A stretch of 64,000 nucleotides of DNA from Bacillus sp. FJAT-27264 (GTDB lineage: Bacteria; Bacillota; Bacilli; Paenibacillales; Paenibacillaceae), in NCBI RefSeq assembly GCF_001682855.1, contig NZ_MAQW01000003.1, positions 35,793 to 99,792 on the forward strand. Direction: 5' to 3'. Position numbers and translations under genes: made by a program. The notes under the pieces are model-generated. The model was not told the DNA's origin, ran no database searches, and saw nothing but the letters and a program-made list of their open reading frames with translations. This document shows, one piece after another, positions 9,042 through 17,890 of this stretch (position 1 is its first letter; each line of letters begins with the position of its first letter).

Positions 9042-10296
9042 TTATTTTCCCCATTTCTTTGTTTTCTGTAGATTCTTTCGCAGGAATGATCAGCATCAGC
9101 ACGATGTAGGCCACCGATGTACCAATCAGTGCGTTCAATGGCGTTACTCCCGGAGCCAGCTGAGCAAACGCAACGCCGATAGCCCAAGCGGCCATCGCTA
9201 TCCAGTTTACATTCTTAAAAGTCATTTCGGCAAACGGTTTATAGTTTCTACGCTTCACGAAGAAGTAATCCGCGATGATGATGGCCCCGATCGACGGTAC
9301 CGCCGCGCCCAGTACATTCAGGAAACCTACGAAATTGTTGTACATCCACATAGCGAATACAGTACCCACGATGCCGTTAACGATAACGAAGAACTTTTTC
9401 GAAATTTTAGTGATGTTGGCAAAGCCCAGTCCGGAAGCGTAAAGCGCGTTATCGTTGGTCGTCCAGATATTCAGCCCCAGAACGATGATCGCCGGAATGA
9501 GCAAACCTTGCAGGAACATGACCTCCGAGATTTCTGCCAGGTTATATGCCATTGCACCGACTGCACCGAACAGGAACATGAGTGAATTCCCCAGGAAGAA
9601 GGCAATAACCGTTGCGGTAACCGCCTGCTTGGACGTCTGGGAAAACCGGGCAAAATCAGGCGTCAGCGTTCCGCCGCTAATGAATGACCCTATACAAATG
9701 GTTAATGCCGCTGCTGCAGTGAGACTTTGTGTCGGTGTGTAATCGAACAGTCCTTGCAGACCACCGAGCGTGCCTGCGCCTTGGAACATGGAGTAACCGC
9801 CGAGAATCGCAATGGCCGGAACCGCAATGTAACCCAGAATGACGAGCGACTTCATGCCGAAGATGGCAGATGCTGTCATTGCGATACCAAACAGGAAGAT
9901 CAACAGGTACACGTTCCAATCCATCGCTTTAGCGACCGGAATTGCGAACATGGCCACGCCGACACCAAACCATCCGACCTGTGTGAAGCCGAGTAGGAAC
10001 GAAGGCAGGTACGATCCTTTCTGACCAAACGCATATTTTGCCAGCAAATGTGTGGATAGCCCCGTTTTGGCAGCAATATGCGCCAGCGCCCCCGTATAGA
10101 TGCCAAGCACCAAATTACCCGCAAGCACGATGCCAATGAACTCCATGAACGTCAAGCTGACTCCGAGCGTCCCCCCTGCCAGCATGCTTGCCGAGAAGAA
10201 AGTGAACCCTAGCATCACGGATAATGTTTTCCAAAAATGGTTTCTTTGCGTTTTCGGCACTGCTTGCCATGAAAACTCTTGATCTTGTTTGCTCAT
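9010..10296 (-). CDS. codB: Cytosine permease
   Basis: A 428-residue NCS1-family permease with about 12 membrane segments, driven by the proton or sodium gradient, importing cytosine. Visible family signatures are the N-terminal W-x-x-V-P-K-x-x-R-N segment and [11 protein letters not shown] in the middle. It starts at ATG 10296 after GGAGG. It overlaps codA downstream, so import and deamination are made together. Its 5' leader carries a PyrR-type binding hairpin and a terminator. Confidence 0.92.
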   Translation of the reverse strand: MSKQDQEFSWQAVPKTQRNHFWKTLSVMLGFTFFSASMLAGGTLGVSLTFMEFIGIVLAGNLVLGIYTGALAHIAAKTGLSTHLLAKYAFGQKGSYLPSFLLGFTQVGWFGVGVAMFAIPVAKAMDWNVYLLIFLFGIAMTASAIFGMKSLVILGYIAVPAIAILGGYSMFQGAGTLGGLQGLFDYTPTQSLTAAAALTICIGSFISGGTLTPDFARFSQTSKQAVTATVIAFFLGNSLMFLFGAVGAMAYNLAEISEVMFLQGLLIPAIIVLGLNIWTTNDNALYASGLGFANITKISKKFFVIVNGIVGTVFAMWMYNNFVGFLNVLGAAVPSIGAIIIADYFFVKRRNYKPFAEMTFKNVNWIAMAAWAIGVAFAQLAPGVTPLNALIGTSVAYIVLMLIIPAKESTENKEMGKINDYTEREIAG

Positions 10297-10340
10297 CAGA
10301 ATACCTCCAAGTTAAAGTGTTCTGATACCAAAAAAAGCAG

Positions 10341-10390
10341 AAAAAAGAGGCTACTCGTCAAGTCTCAAACTGACAAGTAGCCTCTTTTTG
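10341..10390 (-). terminator. Attenuator terminator in the codBA leader
   Basis: On the minus strand AAAGAGGCTACTTGTCA pairs with TGACGAGTAGCCTCTTTT and is followed by a T-rich run, 45 bp before codB. It lies inside the transcript leader, so it must be conditional. When PyrR-UMP holds the upstream hairpin, the antiterminator cannot form and this terminator stops transcription. Confidence 0.8.
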
Positions 10391-10470
10391 CATCATAACC
10401 CGCGCGAAGACACAGAGCAGCCCTGACGGAATATGCCCTGATTCACGCGTGATTATAAAAATCCGCTGCC

Positions 10471-10500
10471 CTTGCCAGCCTCTCTGGACTGAATTAAAGG
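10471..10500 (-). promoter_or_regulatory. PyrR-binding hairpin (anti-antiterminator) of the codBA leader
   Basis: The minus-strand RNA reads CAGTCCAGAGAGGCTG flanked by CCTT and AAGG, giving the stem-loop with the conserved A-G-U-C-C-A-G-A-G-A-G-G-C-U core recognised by PyrR in Bacillus pyr leaders. Downstream GGGCAGC/GCTGC segments can form the competing antiterminator, followed by the terminator at 10341-10390. The match to the known motif is direct. That cytosine salvage is repressed by UMP through PyrR in this strain is inferred. Confidence 0.82.
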
Positions 10501-10522
10501 TACCAGTATTCAATTAGAATCT

Positions 10523-10551
10523 ATTATTCTGGAAAAACCTGCGAATGTCAA
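10523..10551 (-). promoter_or_regulatory. Sigma-A promoter of codBA
   Basis: On the minus strand TTGACA (10546-10551), a 17-bp spacer, and AATAAT (10523-10528). Transcription would begin about 15 bp before the PyrR hairpin, as expected for an attenuated leader. Confidence 0.75.
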
Positions 10552-10616
10552 TGTCATTATTAACCAATGGTTATTACCCCGAGTTGTTCGAAAGCTTCAA
10601 TTCTTGTTCCATAGAA

Positions 10617-10692
10617 TAAAAATCCCCTCCGTTTTTCAGTTATGAGCTCATTTAATTATGAGTTCATTTCGCTGAATAACGTGAGGGGAGAA
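10617..10692 (-). terminator. Terminator of the esterase gene
   Basis: On the minus strand CTCCCCTCACG pairs with CGGAGGGGAT with a TTTTT tail, enclosing an inner ATGAACTCATAA / TTATGAGCTCAT type fold. It starts about 30 bp after the esterase stop. Confidence 0.65.
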
Positions 10693-10721
10693 TGCTATCT
10701 TCTTATTTTGTTCCGGAATAA

Positions 10722-11618
10722 TTATTGTTTAGTATATAGTTCTTCCATGAAAGCCCCTGCACTATCTACCCCTTCTCTTGCCTCTTCCAGGAAAGAGTGA
10801 CAGAAGATCCAGTTATGGATCATAGCGGGCCAAGATCTGAAGCGGATATCGACGCCCGCCAATGCTGCTCGTGTCACAAATGTTAAGGACTCGCTCAACA
10901 TAACTTCAGCTTCTCCGACCATGACGTAGATTGGGGGCAATCCTCTCAAATCGCCATGAATCGGCGAGGCATACGGAACTGTCGGTGAGACACCATTTAA
11001 ATAATTATCAGCTAATTGTTGAATGGCTGCCTTGGTATTAATCGGGTCTACTCCCTCTCTGGTGGTATAAGTCTCCCCGGTTAGTCCTAAATCAATCCAT
11101 GGTGAGATCATGATCCCACCTGCCGGCAATGGTGTTTGGGTATCACGGATGTACATTAAAAGGGCTGCCGTAAGGTTCCCCCCTGCGGATTCACCGGCAA
11201 TAATAATATTTTTGGGATGATATCCTTGGTCCAGTAACCAACTGTAAGCTTTCATCGCATCTTCAATCGGAGCAGGGAAAGGATGTTCCGGGGCCAGACG
11301 ATAATTTATAGTCAATGTACGTGCCTGAGCCGCTCTTCCTATTTCGCTGGATTCACTTCGATGTGAATTAATACTTCCCATCATATACCCGCCGCCATGC
11401 AAATATAAAAGCACACGTTCTTCGCTGGACTCAGGGAAGAATTGCCATTCCCCTTGCATTCCATCAATGTCTACCTCCTCTGTCAGCAGATCACTTGCTA
11501 CCGGCAGTGAGCCCCACATCTGTTCTTCTGTAATTTTACGAACCTCATCAAGGGATGCTGAATAACTTGGCAGATTATCTTTAAATAGACGATGTGCTTT
11601 TAACAATGACTCTTTCAT
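10722..11618 (-). CDS. Alpha/beta hydrolase, hormone-sensitive-lipase-type esterase
   Basis: A 298-residue cytoplasmic esterase. The oxyanion-hole motif HGGGY is at 74-78 and the nucleophile elbow GESAGG at 142-147 (Ser144). The acid is expected in the VGEAEVML segment and the His in MIHNW near 265. This places it in the HSL/GDXG family, which hydrolyses short acyl esters. It is divergent from the Lrp-type regulator at 11784, which may control it. Confidence 0.87.
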   Translation of the reverse strand: MKESLLKAHRLFKDNLPSYSASLDEVRKITEEQMWGSLPVASDLLTEEVDIDGMQGEWQFFPESSEERVLLYLHGGGYMMGSINSHRSESSEIGRAAQARTLTINYRLAPEHPFPAPIEDAMKAYSWLLDQGYHPKNIIIAGESAGGNLTAALLMYIRDTQTPLPAGGIMISPWIDLGLTGETYTTREGVDPINTKAAIQQLADNYLNGVSPTVPYASPIHGDLRGLPPIYVMVGEAEVMLSESLTFVTRAALAGVDIRFRSWPAMIHNWIFCHSFLEEAREGVDSAGAFMEELYTKQ

Positions 11619-11783
11619 AATATTTATTACCCCTAGCTAAATTATTTGTGTACTCGAGTACAAATTTATTATAATAATGAATGCCGATAATTTACACGGT
11701 GTAACCGATGAATTATAGCTAATATACTAAGGAATACTTTGAATTATATGTACTTTACTTTAAATTTAAAGGAGTGAACTATA

Positions 11784-12236
11784 ATGGATCAAATAGATAA
11801 ACAAATTCTGTTTTATCTTCAGGAACAGGCGAGAATATCGATGACAGAGCTGGGCAAATATGTGGGTCTGTCCCAACCTGCTGTAACGGAGAGAGTCAGA
11901 CGAATGGAAGAAAAAGGGGTTATTGCGGGTTATCGGACAGTCCTTTCTCCTGAAAAAATAGGCAAGAACTCTGCGGCATATATGCTTTTTCGAACTAGAG
12001 ATTGCTCTGCTTTTCTTGATTTTGCCCGTTCATCCCCGTATATAAAGGAGTGCCATCGTATTAGTGGTGATTATAATTATTTATTGAAAGTAGTGACTGA
12101 CTCTACGTCCTCTATTGAAGAGTTCGGCAATCAGTGCGATAAATACGGAACCTATACCATTCAGATCATCATGTCATCACCCATAGAACATATGCCGCTT
12201 ATTTATTCTCTAGAAGAAGTTACTGATCGGGACTGA
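11784..12236 (+). CDS. Lrp/AsnC family transcriptional regulator
   Basis: A 150-residue feast/famine regulator. The N-terminal HTH (MDQIDKQILFYLQEQARISM, then the recognition helix around LSQPAVTERVRRME) is followed by the RAM ligand-binding domain (about 70-145). It starts at ATG 11784 after AAGGAG. Divergent placement suggests local control of the esterase gene; ligands of the family are usually amino acids. Confidence 0.9.
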   Translation: MDQIDKQILFYLQEQARISMTELGKYVGLSQPAVTERVRRMEEKGVIAGYRTVLSPEKIGKNSAAYMLFRTRDCSAFLDFARSSPYIKECHRISGDYNYLLKVVTDSTSSIEEFGNQCDKYGTYTIQIIMSSPIEHMPLIYSLEEVTDRD

Positions 12237-12284
12237 GTTGCTTATGAAGATTTTAATAGCTATTTTACGTCCGTGTAACTAAAA

Positions 12285-12318
12285 AAGGCAGGATCGAGGG
12301 GTGCCCTTATCCTGTCTT
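12285..12318. terminator. Bidirectional terminator between Lrp and MATE genes
   Basis: AAGGCAGGAT / ATCCTGTCTT stem after an A-run and before T-rich sequence, between convergent genes. Confidence 0.7.
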
Positions 12319-12338
12319 CTTGTTTGTTTATATGTTTT

Positions 12339-13691
12339 CTATTGTGCTAAAGCTTCCAAGTCCGGCTGCAATTTGTTTCGCAGAACATACAACATGATGG
12401 CACCAACAAGGAATGCGGCAGCATCCGAAATAACAACCGACCAGACCACCCCGTGAAATCCGTTCATACGATTGGCGATATAGAGCACAGGAATCAGCGT
12501 AGCTCCTTGAATAATTGACATAATAAACGCGGCGGTTCCTTGTGCTGTTGCTTGGAAGATCCCTGTAAACAACGACGTCATTCCAGTAATGAACAAGGAT
12601 AAGAACGTCACATGTAGAATGTAGCTGCCCATTTCAATTAATTTTGGGTCATTGGTAAATTGACCAATTAAGTGGTCGGAAATCAGATAGACGATGATGC
12701 CGAACACAATGGCTAACGCCACCATCGTTTTGATCGTAAATCCGATGGTATGCTTCATACGCAATTTGTTCGCTGTAAAAGTGAAGGCAATAAGCGGCAC
12801 GACACCCTCACATAATCCCATCAGAATAAACTCAGGAAATTGCAATAAACGCGACGAAATACCGAAAGCTGCTACGGCCTGATCCCCATATTCAATAAGA
12901 TAATGGTTAAAGACTAGTGACATTGCTCCCATAAAGACACTCATAATGAAGATGGGAATTCCGATTTTTAATACATTGCTGAGAATTTCCTTGGTAGCCT
13001 TGAACCATTTTACGGAGAGGGTAAAGAATTGGCTCTTATATCTGATATGGAAGGCGTAAAATGCACTCGCAATCAAGTTGGAAATGACTGTAGCAGAAGC
13101 AACGCCGATCACGTCCCAATGGAACACGAAGATAACTAATGCATCAAGAATTATATTCACAACAACACTGAGGATCATACCGATCATTGACGTGATGGCT
13201 GCACCCTCCGAACGCACGATATTCTCCAGTGTGAAGAATAATACGATGAATGGTGAACCTATTAGCATGATCGTGACATAGTCCTTCGTAAATCCAAAGG
13301 AGTCAGGTGTTGCCCCCAGGCTATGAACGATTGGATCGATTAACGGGAGGCCGGTGGCCATCAAGATCGTACCGAGGATCAAGCTGCTATAAAAAGCGAA
13401 TGAAGACACATGCTTTACATCATCATATCGCTTCTCTCCCAGTAAACGGGAGATGAATGTACCGCTACCGACACCAATCAAGTTACCTAGTGCCATAATG
13501 ATCGCGAATAACGGTAAGGTTAGCGCCAGTGCGGTTAACATGGCAGTATTCCCAAGTGTGCCAAGGAAATAGGCATTCAAGATGGAGTATATGACACTCA
13601 TTGACGTACCAAGCATCATTGGTATGGCGAAGTGAGCGACGGCTTTAGCGACTGGGGCTTTTTCAAAGTAATGGAGGTTTTCTGCATCCAT
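12339..13691 (-). CDS. MATE family multidrug efflux transporter
   Basis: A 450-residue, roughly 12-helix Na+ or H+ driven exporter. The N-terminus LHYFEKAPVAKAVAHFAIPM is typical of the NorM/DinF-like MatE group, and two MatE repeats are visible (about 15-180 and 240-400). ATG 13691 is preferred over GTG 13703 because GGTG lies upstream and homologs start there. It lies 50 bp behind the MarR gene in one operon, so the repressor probably controls efflux of its own ligand. Confidence 0.92.
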   Translation of the reverse strand: MDAENLHYFEKAPVAKAVAHFAIPMMLGTSMSVIYSILNAYFLGTLGNTAMLTALALTLPLFAIIMALGNLIGVGSGTFISRLLGEKRYDDVKHVSSFAFYSSLILGTILMATGLPLIDPIVHSLGATPDSFGFTKDYVTIMLIGSPFIVLFFTLENIVRSEGAAITSMIGMILSVVVNIILDALVIFVFHWDVIGVASATVISNLIASAFYAFHIRYKSQFFTLSVKWFKATKEILSNVLKIGIPIFIMSVFMGAMSLVFNHYLIEYGDQAVAAFGISSRLLQFPEFILMGLCEGVVPLIAFTFTANKLRMKHTIGFTIKTMVALAIVFGIIVYLISDHLIGQFTNDPKLIEMGSYILHVTFLSLFITGMTSLFTGIFQATAQGTAAFIMSIIQGATLIPVLYIANRMNGFHGVVWSVVISDAAAFLVGAIMLYVLRNKLQPDLEALAQ

Positions 13692-13741
13692 AGGGTTCAC
13701 CACTATCTTTATTTATTTTAGAGTTGGTGGAAATGTTCTGC

Positions 13742-14431
13742 TTACTTATCCTCCGGATCCTGTGAGTTGTCAGTAGAAGAGTTTCTTTCGTCTCTGGAGG
13801 GCCAGCCGAACCCGCGCATGCCATTACCATGCCCTTCCCGTCCAAACCCGGGGAATCTTCCGCCAAAGCGCTCGTCCCCAGAATTTCTCCACTCTCTGCT
13901 CATCTGTTCGCGCATGGCCATTAATCGATCAAATTCCTCTGTTCCCATACGCTCCCGCGCAGCCTTCATCCATATCGCCATGATGTCACGTTCTTCTTCG
14001 GTTCCAAGCTCCTCCTCTAAGGCGGCTATGACGCGGGTGAGATATTCCCCGAAAGTAACCTGCTCTTCTGGTGACAGACCAGAAAAGATGTTGCCACCGT
14101 CTATCTCCTGCTCTTCTTCCTTTTGTCCTTTTTCCGTCAAGTAAATCAAAATAATACGTTTGTCTGTTTCTGAAGGTCTACGTGTGATATATTCCGCTTT
14201 CTCCAATTTTGCAAGTAGCTCATTGAGGGATGATACGCGGATGTCCAGCATATAAGACAAATCCTTTGTGCTGATCCCGTCTTTCATTCGAAGAAACGCC
14301 AGGATCCTGCCTTGCCCGCGTGATGTGTCTGCCATAGGACCAACAGCGGCGTGGGTTTTAAATTGTTTCCTTTGCAGCAGCCATTGCAGTTTCGCCAGCT
14401 TTTCGTATAGTTCGGTATTCATGTCCATCAT
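13742..14431 (-). CDS. MarR family regulator with a long Gly/Arg-rich tail
   Basis: A 229-residue repressor. The winged helix lies at about 35-110 (STKDLSYMLDIRVSSLNELL, then the wing with ETDKRIILIYL), followed by dimerisation helices to about 175. The last 50 or so residues (RFGGRFPGFGREGHGNGMRG and beyond) are glycine, arginine and serine rich and disordered, far beyond the usual 140-150 residues of MarR. It heads the operon with the MATE pump. Its promoter carries four similar operator-like repeats. Confidence 0.88.
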   Translation of the reverse strand: MMDMNTELYEKLAKLQWLLQRKQFKTHAAVGPMADTSRGQGRILAFLRMKDGISTKDLSYMLDIRVSSLNELLAKLEKAEYITRRPSETDKRIILIYLTEKGQKEEEQEIDGGNIFSGLSPEEQVTFGEYLTRVIAALEEELGTEEERDIMAIWMKAARERMGTEEFDRLMAMREQMSREWRNSGDERFGGRFPGFGREGHGNGMRGFGWPSRDERNSSTDNSQDPEDK

Positions 14432-14465
14432 AAATCCTCCTTAATTGGGTTTGGTTATTTTATTT

Positions 14466-14560
14466 ACGGTACCTGTTAATTGATGTAACGGTACCTGTTG
14501 ATTTGTATTATAACGGTACCTGTTGAACTTGTCAAAGTTTTTATTACAGGTACCGTCAAT
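14466..14560. repeat. Four GGTACC-centred operator-like repeats upstream of the MarR-MATE operon
   Basis: Three direct copies of ACGGTACCTGTT at 14466, 14488 and 14513, and one inverted copy ACAGGTACCGT at 14546-14556. Each is an imperfect palindrome AACNGGTACCNGTT. Copy 3 fills the -10/-35 spacer, copies 1-2 lie just downstream and copy 4 just upstream. This is what is expected for autorepression by the MarR protein, but binding is inferred. Confidence 0.8.
14507..14535 (-). promoter_or_regulatory. Consensus sigma-A promoter of the MarR-MATE operon
   Basis: On the minus strand TTGACA (14530-14535), a 17-bp spacer, and TATAAT (14507-14512). Both hexamers match the consensus exactly. The spacer contains one complete repeat of the operator array. 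Confidence 0.88.
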
Positions 14561-14611
14561 ATGTTGATCTCCTCTTTCATAATATGAAAATTACGCTTGC
14601 GATCTATAACA

Positions 14612-14660
14612 AAACACCCGCTAACACGAAGGAACGCCTTCTGTTTGCGGGTGTTTTGTC
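14612..14660 (-). terminator. Terminator of the polyol PTS operon
   Basis: ACAAAACACCCGC pairs with GCGGGTGTTTTGT around an inner GAAGGAACGCCTTC hairpin, 25 bp past the IIA stop. Confidence 0.8.
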
Positions 14661-14684
14661 GTATGCTTTATCGATGTGTTTCTA

Positions 14685-15155
14685 TTAGAGCAACTTCAAG
14701 AGGATTGCCTCGATCTCAGACGGAGTAGTTGCATTCTTAAAACTATTTATAAACTCTTCTTCTTGAAACAATCTGGTCAGATTCTTTAAAAATGAGATGT
14801 GCATCTTAGGGTTTTTAACCACAAGTACCATTACGATTTCTGCGTTGACAGTTTCATCGCCCCCCATATCTTGGAACTCTACGCTATGATCTAAAACTGC
14901 CACACCAATCGTAGTTTCATTAACGAATTTTTTATCGGTATGAGGAATAGCTATTCCAATAGTCCCCATATTGATTCCGGTCGGATACTCACTTTCGCGT
15001 TGAAGTAAGGATTCTGTATATCCTTGTTTGGCATATTGTTTCTCTTCGATCTTCTTTCCAAAGCTTTTGATAAGCTCTTCCTTCGAATCATAGCGTGCGT
15101 TCAACTGGATCAAGTCGTGATCAAATATGAGTCCGTTTATCGTTTTTTCGCTCAT
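14685..15155 (-). CDS. PTS sugar/polyol transporter subunit IIA
   Basis: A 156-residue cytoplasmic EIIA of the fructose/mannitol/galactitol fold. The phosphoacceptor is His72 in IAIPHTDKK. It receives phosphate from HPr and passes it to the IIB protein encoded at the head of the same operon. Being last in the operon, after the regulator, it may also phosphorylate the regulator's PRDs. It starts at ATG 15155 after AAGGGAG. Confidence 0.9.
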   Translation of the reverse strand: MSEKTINGLIFDHDLIQLNARYDSKEELIKSFGKKIEEKQYAKQGYTESLLQRESEYPTGINMGTIGIAIPHTDKKFVNETTIGVAVLDHSVEFQDMGGDETVNAEIVMVLVVKNPKMHISFLKNLTRLFQEEEFINSFKNATTPSEIEAILLKLL

Positions 15156-15194
15156 AAAAATTACTCCCTTTTTATTGAATCTAAATAGCCAGTC

Positions 15195-17252
15195 CTAATC
15201 CGAACCATATTTTGTGATGATGTTATGGATATCGCTTGGGGTTTGGGCACGAATAATAGCTTCGCAATCTTCTCTACTTTCAACAAGTTTCATTAATTGC
15301 ACTAATGCCCTTAAGTGCTGTTGTTTATCAACAGCGGCTATAATAACAACAATTTGAATTGGTCGATTTTTGGCGAATTCAACGCCTTGCTCTAAACGAA
15401 GCAAACTCATGGATACTTCATTCACACCACTTTCCGGTTTATCATGAGGAATTGCCACATATGGACTAATAATGATATACGGGTCTTCCACATCATAATG
15501 TTGGATCATAGCTTCTACATAAGAAGGTTTAATGCTCCCATTAAGTAGCAACGGTAGTGCGCCTAATCGTACTGCCTCCTCCCAAGAAGATACTGAAGGA
15601 AGCAATGTAATATTCTCTGGCATAATTAGGTCATGCAAATTTGTTTTTTGTAATTCCGGTTGTGATTTGAACGACAACGAGTGCTGGTTGGTAAAGTAAT
15701 GTTGCAATTCTTTTGCAAGAAGTTTACGGTTCTGGATGATTGCATACTTCTCAACGATCTCTAAAATATTTTTCAGGCTTAATTCTGATGGGGTGAATCC
15801 GTGTAACGATTCCATCACTTGCTTACGCAGAGAGCTTTTTTCTTCGTTTTGAAGTATGGGTTTGACAATAAATAATCGTTTGTTTGTTTGCAGATATACG
15901 GAAGAAAAAACAATGTCATATTCCAAATCATACGTCTTAAACTCCCTCACAGATAAGGAATCCAGAAAAATGAATTCAGGGAATAAATCATTCAACGTAA
16001 TCAGCAAAAGTTTAGAAATGGATACTCCATTCGTACAAACGACTACTGCTTTTGTTTTACTTAGAATGCTGTCTCCTTGCTTCGTTAACCAGCCGCCAAT
16101 AAGCATCGTTAAATAGGTGCATTCACTATCTGGAATATCACAGCCAATGAATTCCGCTAAAGGCAATGCTGATTTTTTTACCAGGTGATGCAATTCAATG
16201 AATTCACTGTTAATGGTTTCTTGCAGTGGATTCGTAATCGTGAGTTTGTATTTAATGCGATAATATGCCGGCTTTATATGCTGCATCATCATATGCAATA
16301 ATTGCTTTTTGTCTTGCAAGAGAATACAGGACATTTGCTCAAATAGCTCGAGCGTTTTTTCCAATGCCTGATTTAAATCCGTTACGAGATCTTCCCCTAA
16401 TCGCTCCGACGAGGAAACATTTGTGGTAAGAATTTGGAGAGTTATGAATAATCTTTCCTCGGTCGGTATATACGCAAAGTCGGTTAGTAATTCTTGAACC
16501 GCTTGATATTCCTTGGTATCCGACAATTCCTCATAGTTAATATGAAAGGAGTTAATGGTTTTTCCAAGTTTGATTCTTCGTAGTAAGATCAGTAGGATAT
16601 GTGGCAATGTTGTCATCTTATCATCTGTAAATTTCAAGTTCAGATGGGTTTCAATCTTTTCAAGACGTTCATGAATCAGTTGTACTTCTTCTTCAGTGAT
16701 CTCAGCTAATTGTTGAACCCATGTTTCCCCGTTGTACATGTGATGAATTTTGTTGACGACATCTATCAGTAACTTTCTTTTTTGAAATTCAAGACCCTCA
16801 ATGGAGTATCCGAAACGTCGGGAGTAACGGATATTGAGATCATACGGTTCGACTATGTTTTGCGCCATTTTCAAATCATTGAGTATGGTATTTTTGCTTA
16901 CATAAATGGAACTGGTGAAATGAATCAATGATAGTTCTTCACAACGACTCAGGAGCATTAGAATAATAAGTTCAACTCGCTCTGCTTCAGAAAAAATGTA
17001 TTTTTTTGTTGAAGGCTTGTTCGCTTCATCAGGGACAGCAGAGAAGAGAGTGGCATCTACAATAAAGTCACCTTGTTGATTACGTTCGATTTTTGGCAGA
17101 TGTTGACCCTCTAACCAGTCATTGATCTTTTCTAAGCTGTAACTAATTTGCCTTCGGCTTAACCCATACTTTAGTTCCAGGTTCTTACTCTTCACACTTG
17201 GGTTTGATAACAATTCTTGCAACAAGCTACTGCTTCGATCATCAAGCTGCAT
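15195..17252 (-). CDS. BglG/MtlR-type PRD transcriptional regulator with EIIA domain
   Basis: A 685-residue PTS-controlled regulator. N-terminal HTH regions (about 1-150), two PRD modules (about 165-390) with conserved His residues, an EIIB-GAT-like segment (about 395-480, VVVCTNGVSISKLLL), and a C-terminal EIIA-like domain with PYVAIPHDKP. This is the LicR/MtlR/ManR activator architecture. ATG 17252 is used because AAGGAGGG lies upstream; a longer frame reaching 17333 would overlap the isomerase gene. It likely activates this operon when its substrate is present and HPr is phosphorylated. Confidence 0.9.
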   Translation of the reverse strand: MQLDDRSSSLLQELLSNPSVKSKNLELKYGLSRRQISYSLEKINDWLEGQHLPKIERNQQGDFIVDATLFSAVPDEANKPSTKKYIFSEAERVELIILMLLSRCEELSLIHFTSSIYVSKNTILNDLKMAQNIVEPYDLNIRYSRRFGYSIEGLEFQKRKLLIDVVNKIHHMYNGETWVQQLAEITEEEVQLIHERLEKIETHLNLKFTDDKMTTLPHILLILLRRIKLGKTINSFHINYEELSDTKEYQAVQELLTDFAYIPTEERLFITLQILTTNVSSSERLGEDLVTDLNQALEKTLELFEQMSCILLQDKKQLLHMMMQHIKPAYYRIKYKLTITNPLQETINSEFIELHHLVKKSALPLAEFIGCDIPDSECTYLTMLIGGWLTKQGDSILSKTKAVVVCTNGVSISKLLLITLNDLFPEFIFLDSLSVREFKTYDLEYDIVFSSVYLQTNKRLFIVKPILQNEEKSSLRKQVMESLHGFTPSELSLKNILEIVEKYAIIQNRKLLAKELQHYFTNQHSLSFKSQPELQKTNLHDLIMPENITLLPSVSSWEEAVRLGALPLLLNGSIKPSYVEAMIQHYDVEDPYIIISPYVAIPHDKPESGVNEVSMSLLRLEQGVEFAKNRPIQIVVIIAAVDKQQHLRALVQLMKLVESREDCEAIIRAQTPSDIHNIITKYGSD

Positions 17253-17316
17253 GGCTCTCTTCCCTCCTTCCTTGTTAATCATAATATTGACAGATCCAGA
17301 GGATTTGATAAAAGGC

Positions 17317-17880
17317 TTATTCCAGATTGGCATGCCTTAATTTCATATCATCATGAGTTACATTAAATGAAGCTGCCCATTCTAATACAATCGCATCGTA
17401 CAAGAGGAGACTTAATTGTTCAAATGCCGATCCCATCGGCTGAACAGATGATTCCATTGCATTGGTGTCCGTTTCTTTATTGTCAACTTTAATCACAAGC
17501 AGATAATCAGCAAGTTTACCCAAAGTGGACTGCGAATTTGTTGTATTAAGAATTACCGTTGCCCCGGATTGCTTTGCTTTCTTGGCATTTACAATGATAC
17601 CTGCGGTCTCTCCAGAACCAGAACCGATAAATAAAACATCTCCTGCCTGTATGCTTGGAGTCGTAATATCTCCAACCATATACACAGTCTTACCCAAGTG
17701 AAGCAGACGGTTGGCAAATGCACGGATCGCTAAACCAGATCTGCCTGAACCAGCAAGGAAAATTCGCTTTGTATGGTACAGGGCATTCAAGACTTGCTCG
17801 CTCTCAGCAACGTTCATTAAGGTAGTGCCTGTTTCCAATTCACTCAAAATGACTTCCATTTGTTTCGCTAAAGTATTCAT
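17317..17880 (-). CDS. SIS-domain isomerase, 6-phospho-3-hexuloisomerase type
   Basis: A 187-residue sugar-phosphate isomerase. The SIS fold shows FLAGSGRSGLAIRAFANRL, then VLFIGSGSGET (phosphate-binding), and ends with the MGSAFEQLSLLLYDAI helix typical of HxlB. The family interconverts D-arabino-3-hexulose 6-phosphate and fructose 6-phosphate in the ribulose monophosphate pathway. The partner synthase (HPS) is absent here, so the enzyme probably serves polyol catabolism by acting on a related ketose phosphate. It overlaps neither neighbour and starts 10 bp after the dehydrogenase. Confidence 0.85.
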   Translation of the reverse strand: MNTLAKQMEVILSELETGTTLMNVAESEQVLNALYHTKRIFLAGSGRSGLAIRAFANRLLHLGKTVYMVGDITTPSIQAGDVLFIGSGSGETAGIIVNAKKAKQSGATVILNTTNSQSTLGKLADYLLVIKVDNKETDTNAMESSVQPMGSAFEQLSLLLYDAIVLEWAASFNVTHDDMKLRHANLE

Positions 17881-17890
17881 AGATTCACCT

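Noticed and set aside
8887..9585. A 232-codon rightward frame across codA and codB
   Set aside because: Antisense to two well-recognised, overlapping genes.
15195..17252. Reading the PRD protein as an RNA-binding antiterminator
   Set aside because: It has N-terminal HTH regions and EIIB/EIIA domains as in MtlR/LicR activators, not the short CAT RNA-binding domain of BglG/LicT.
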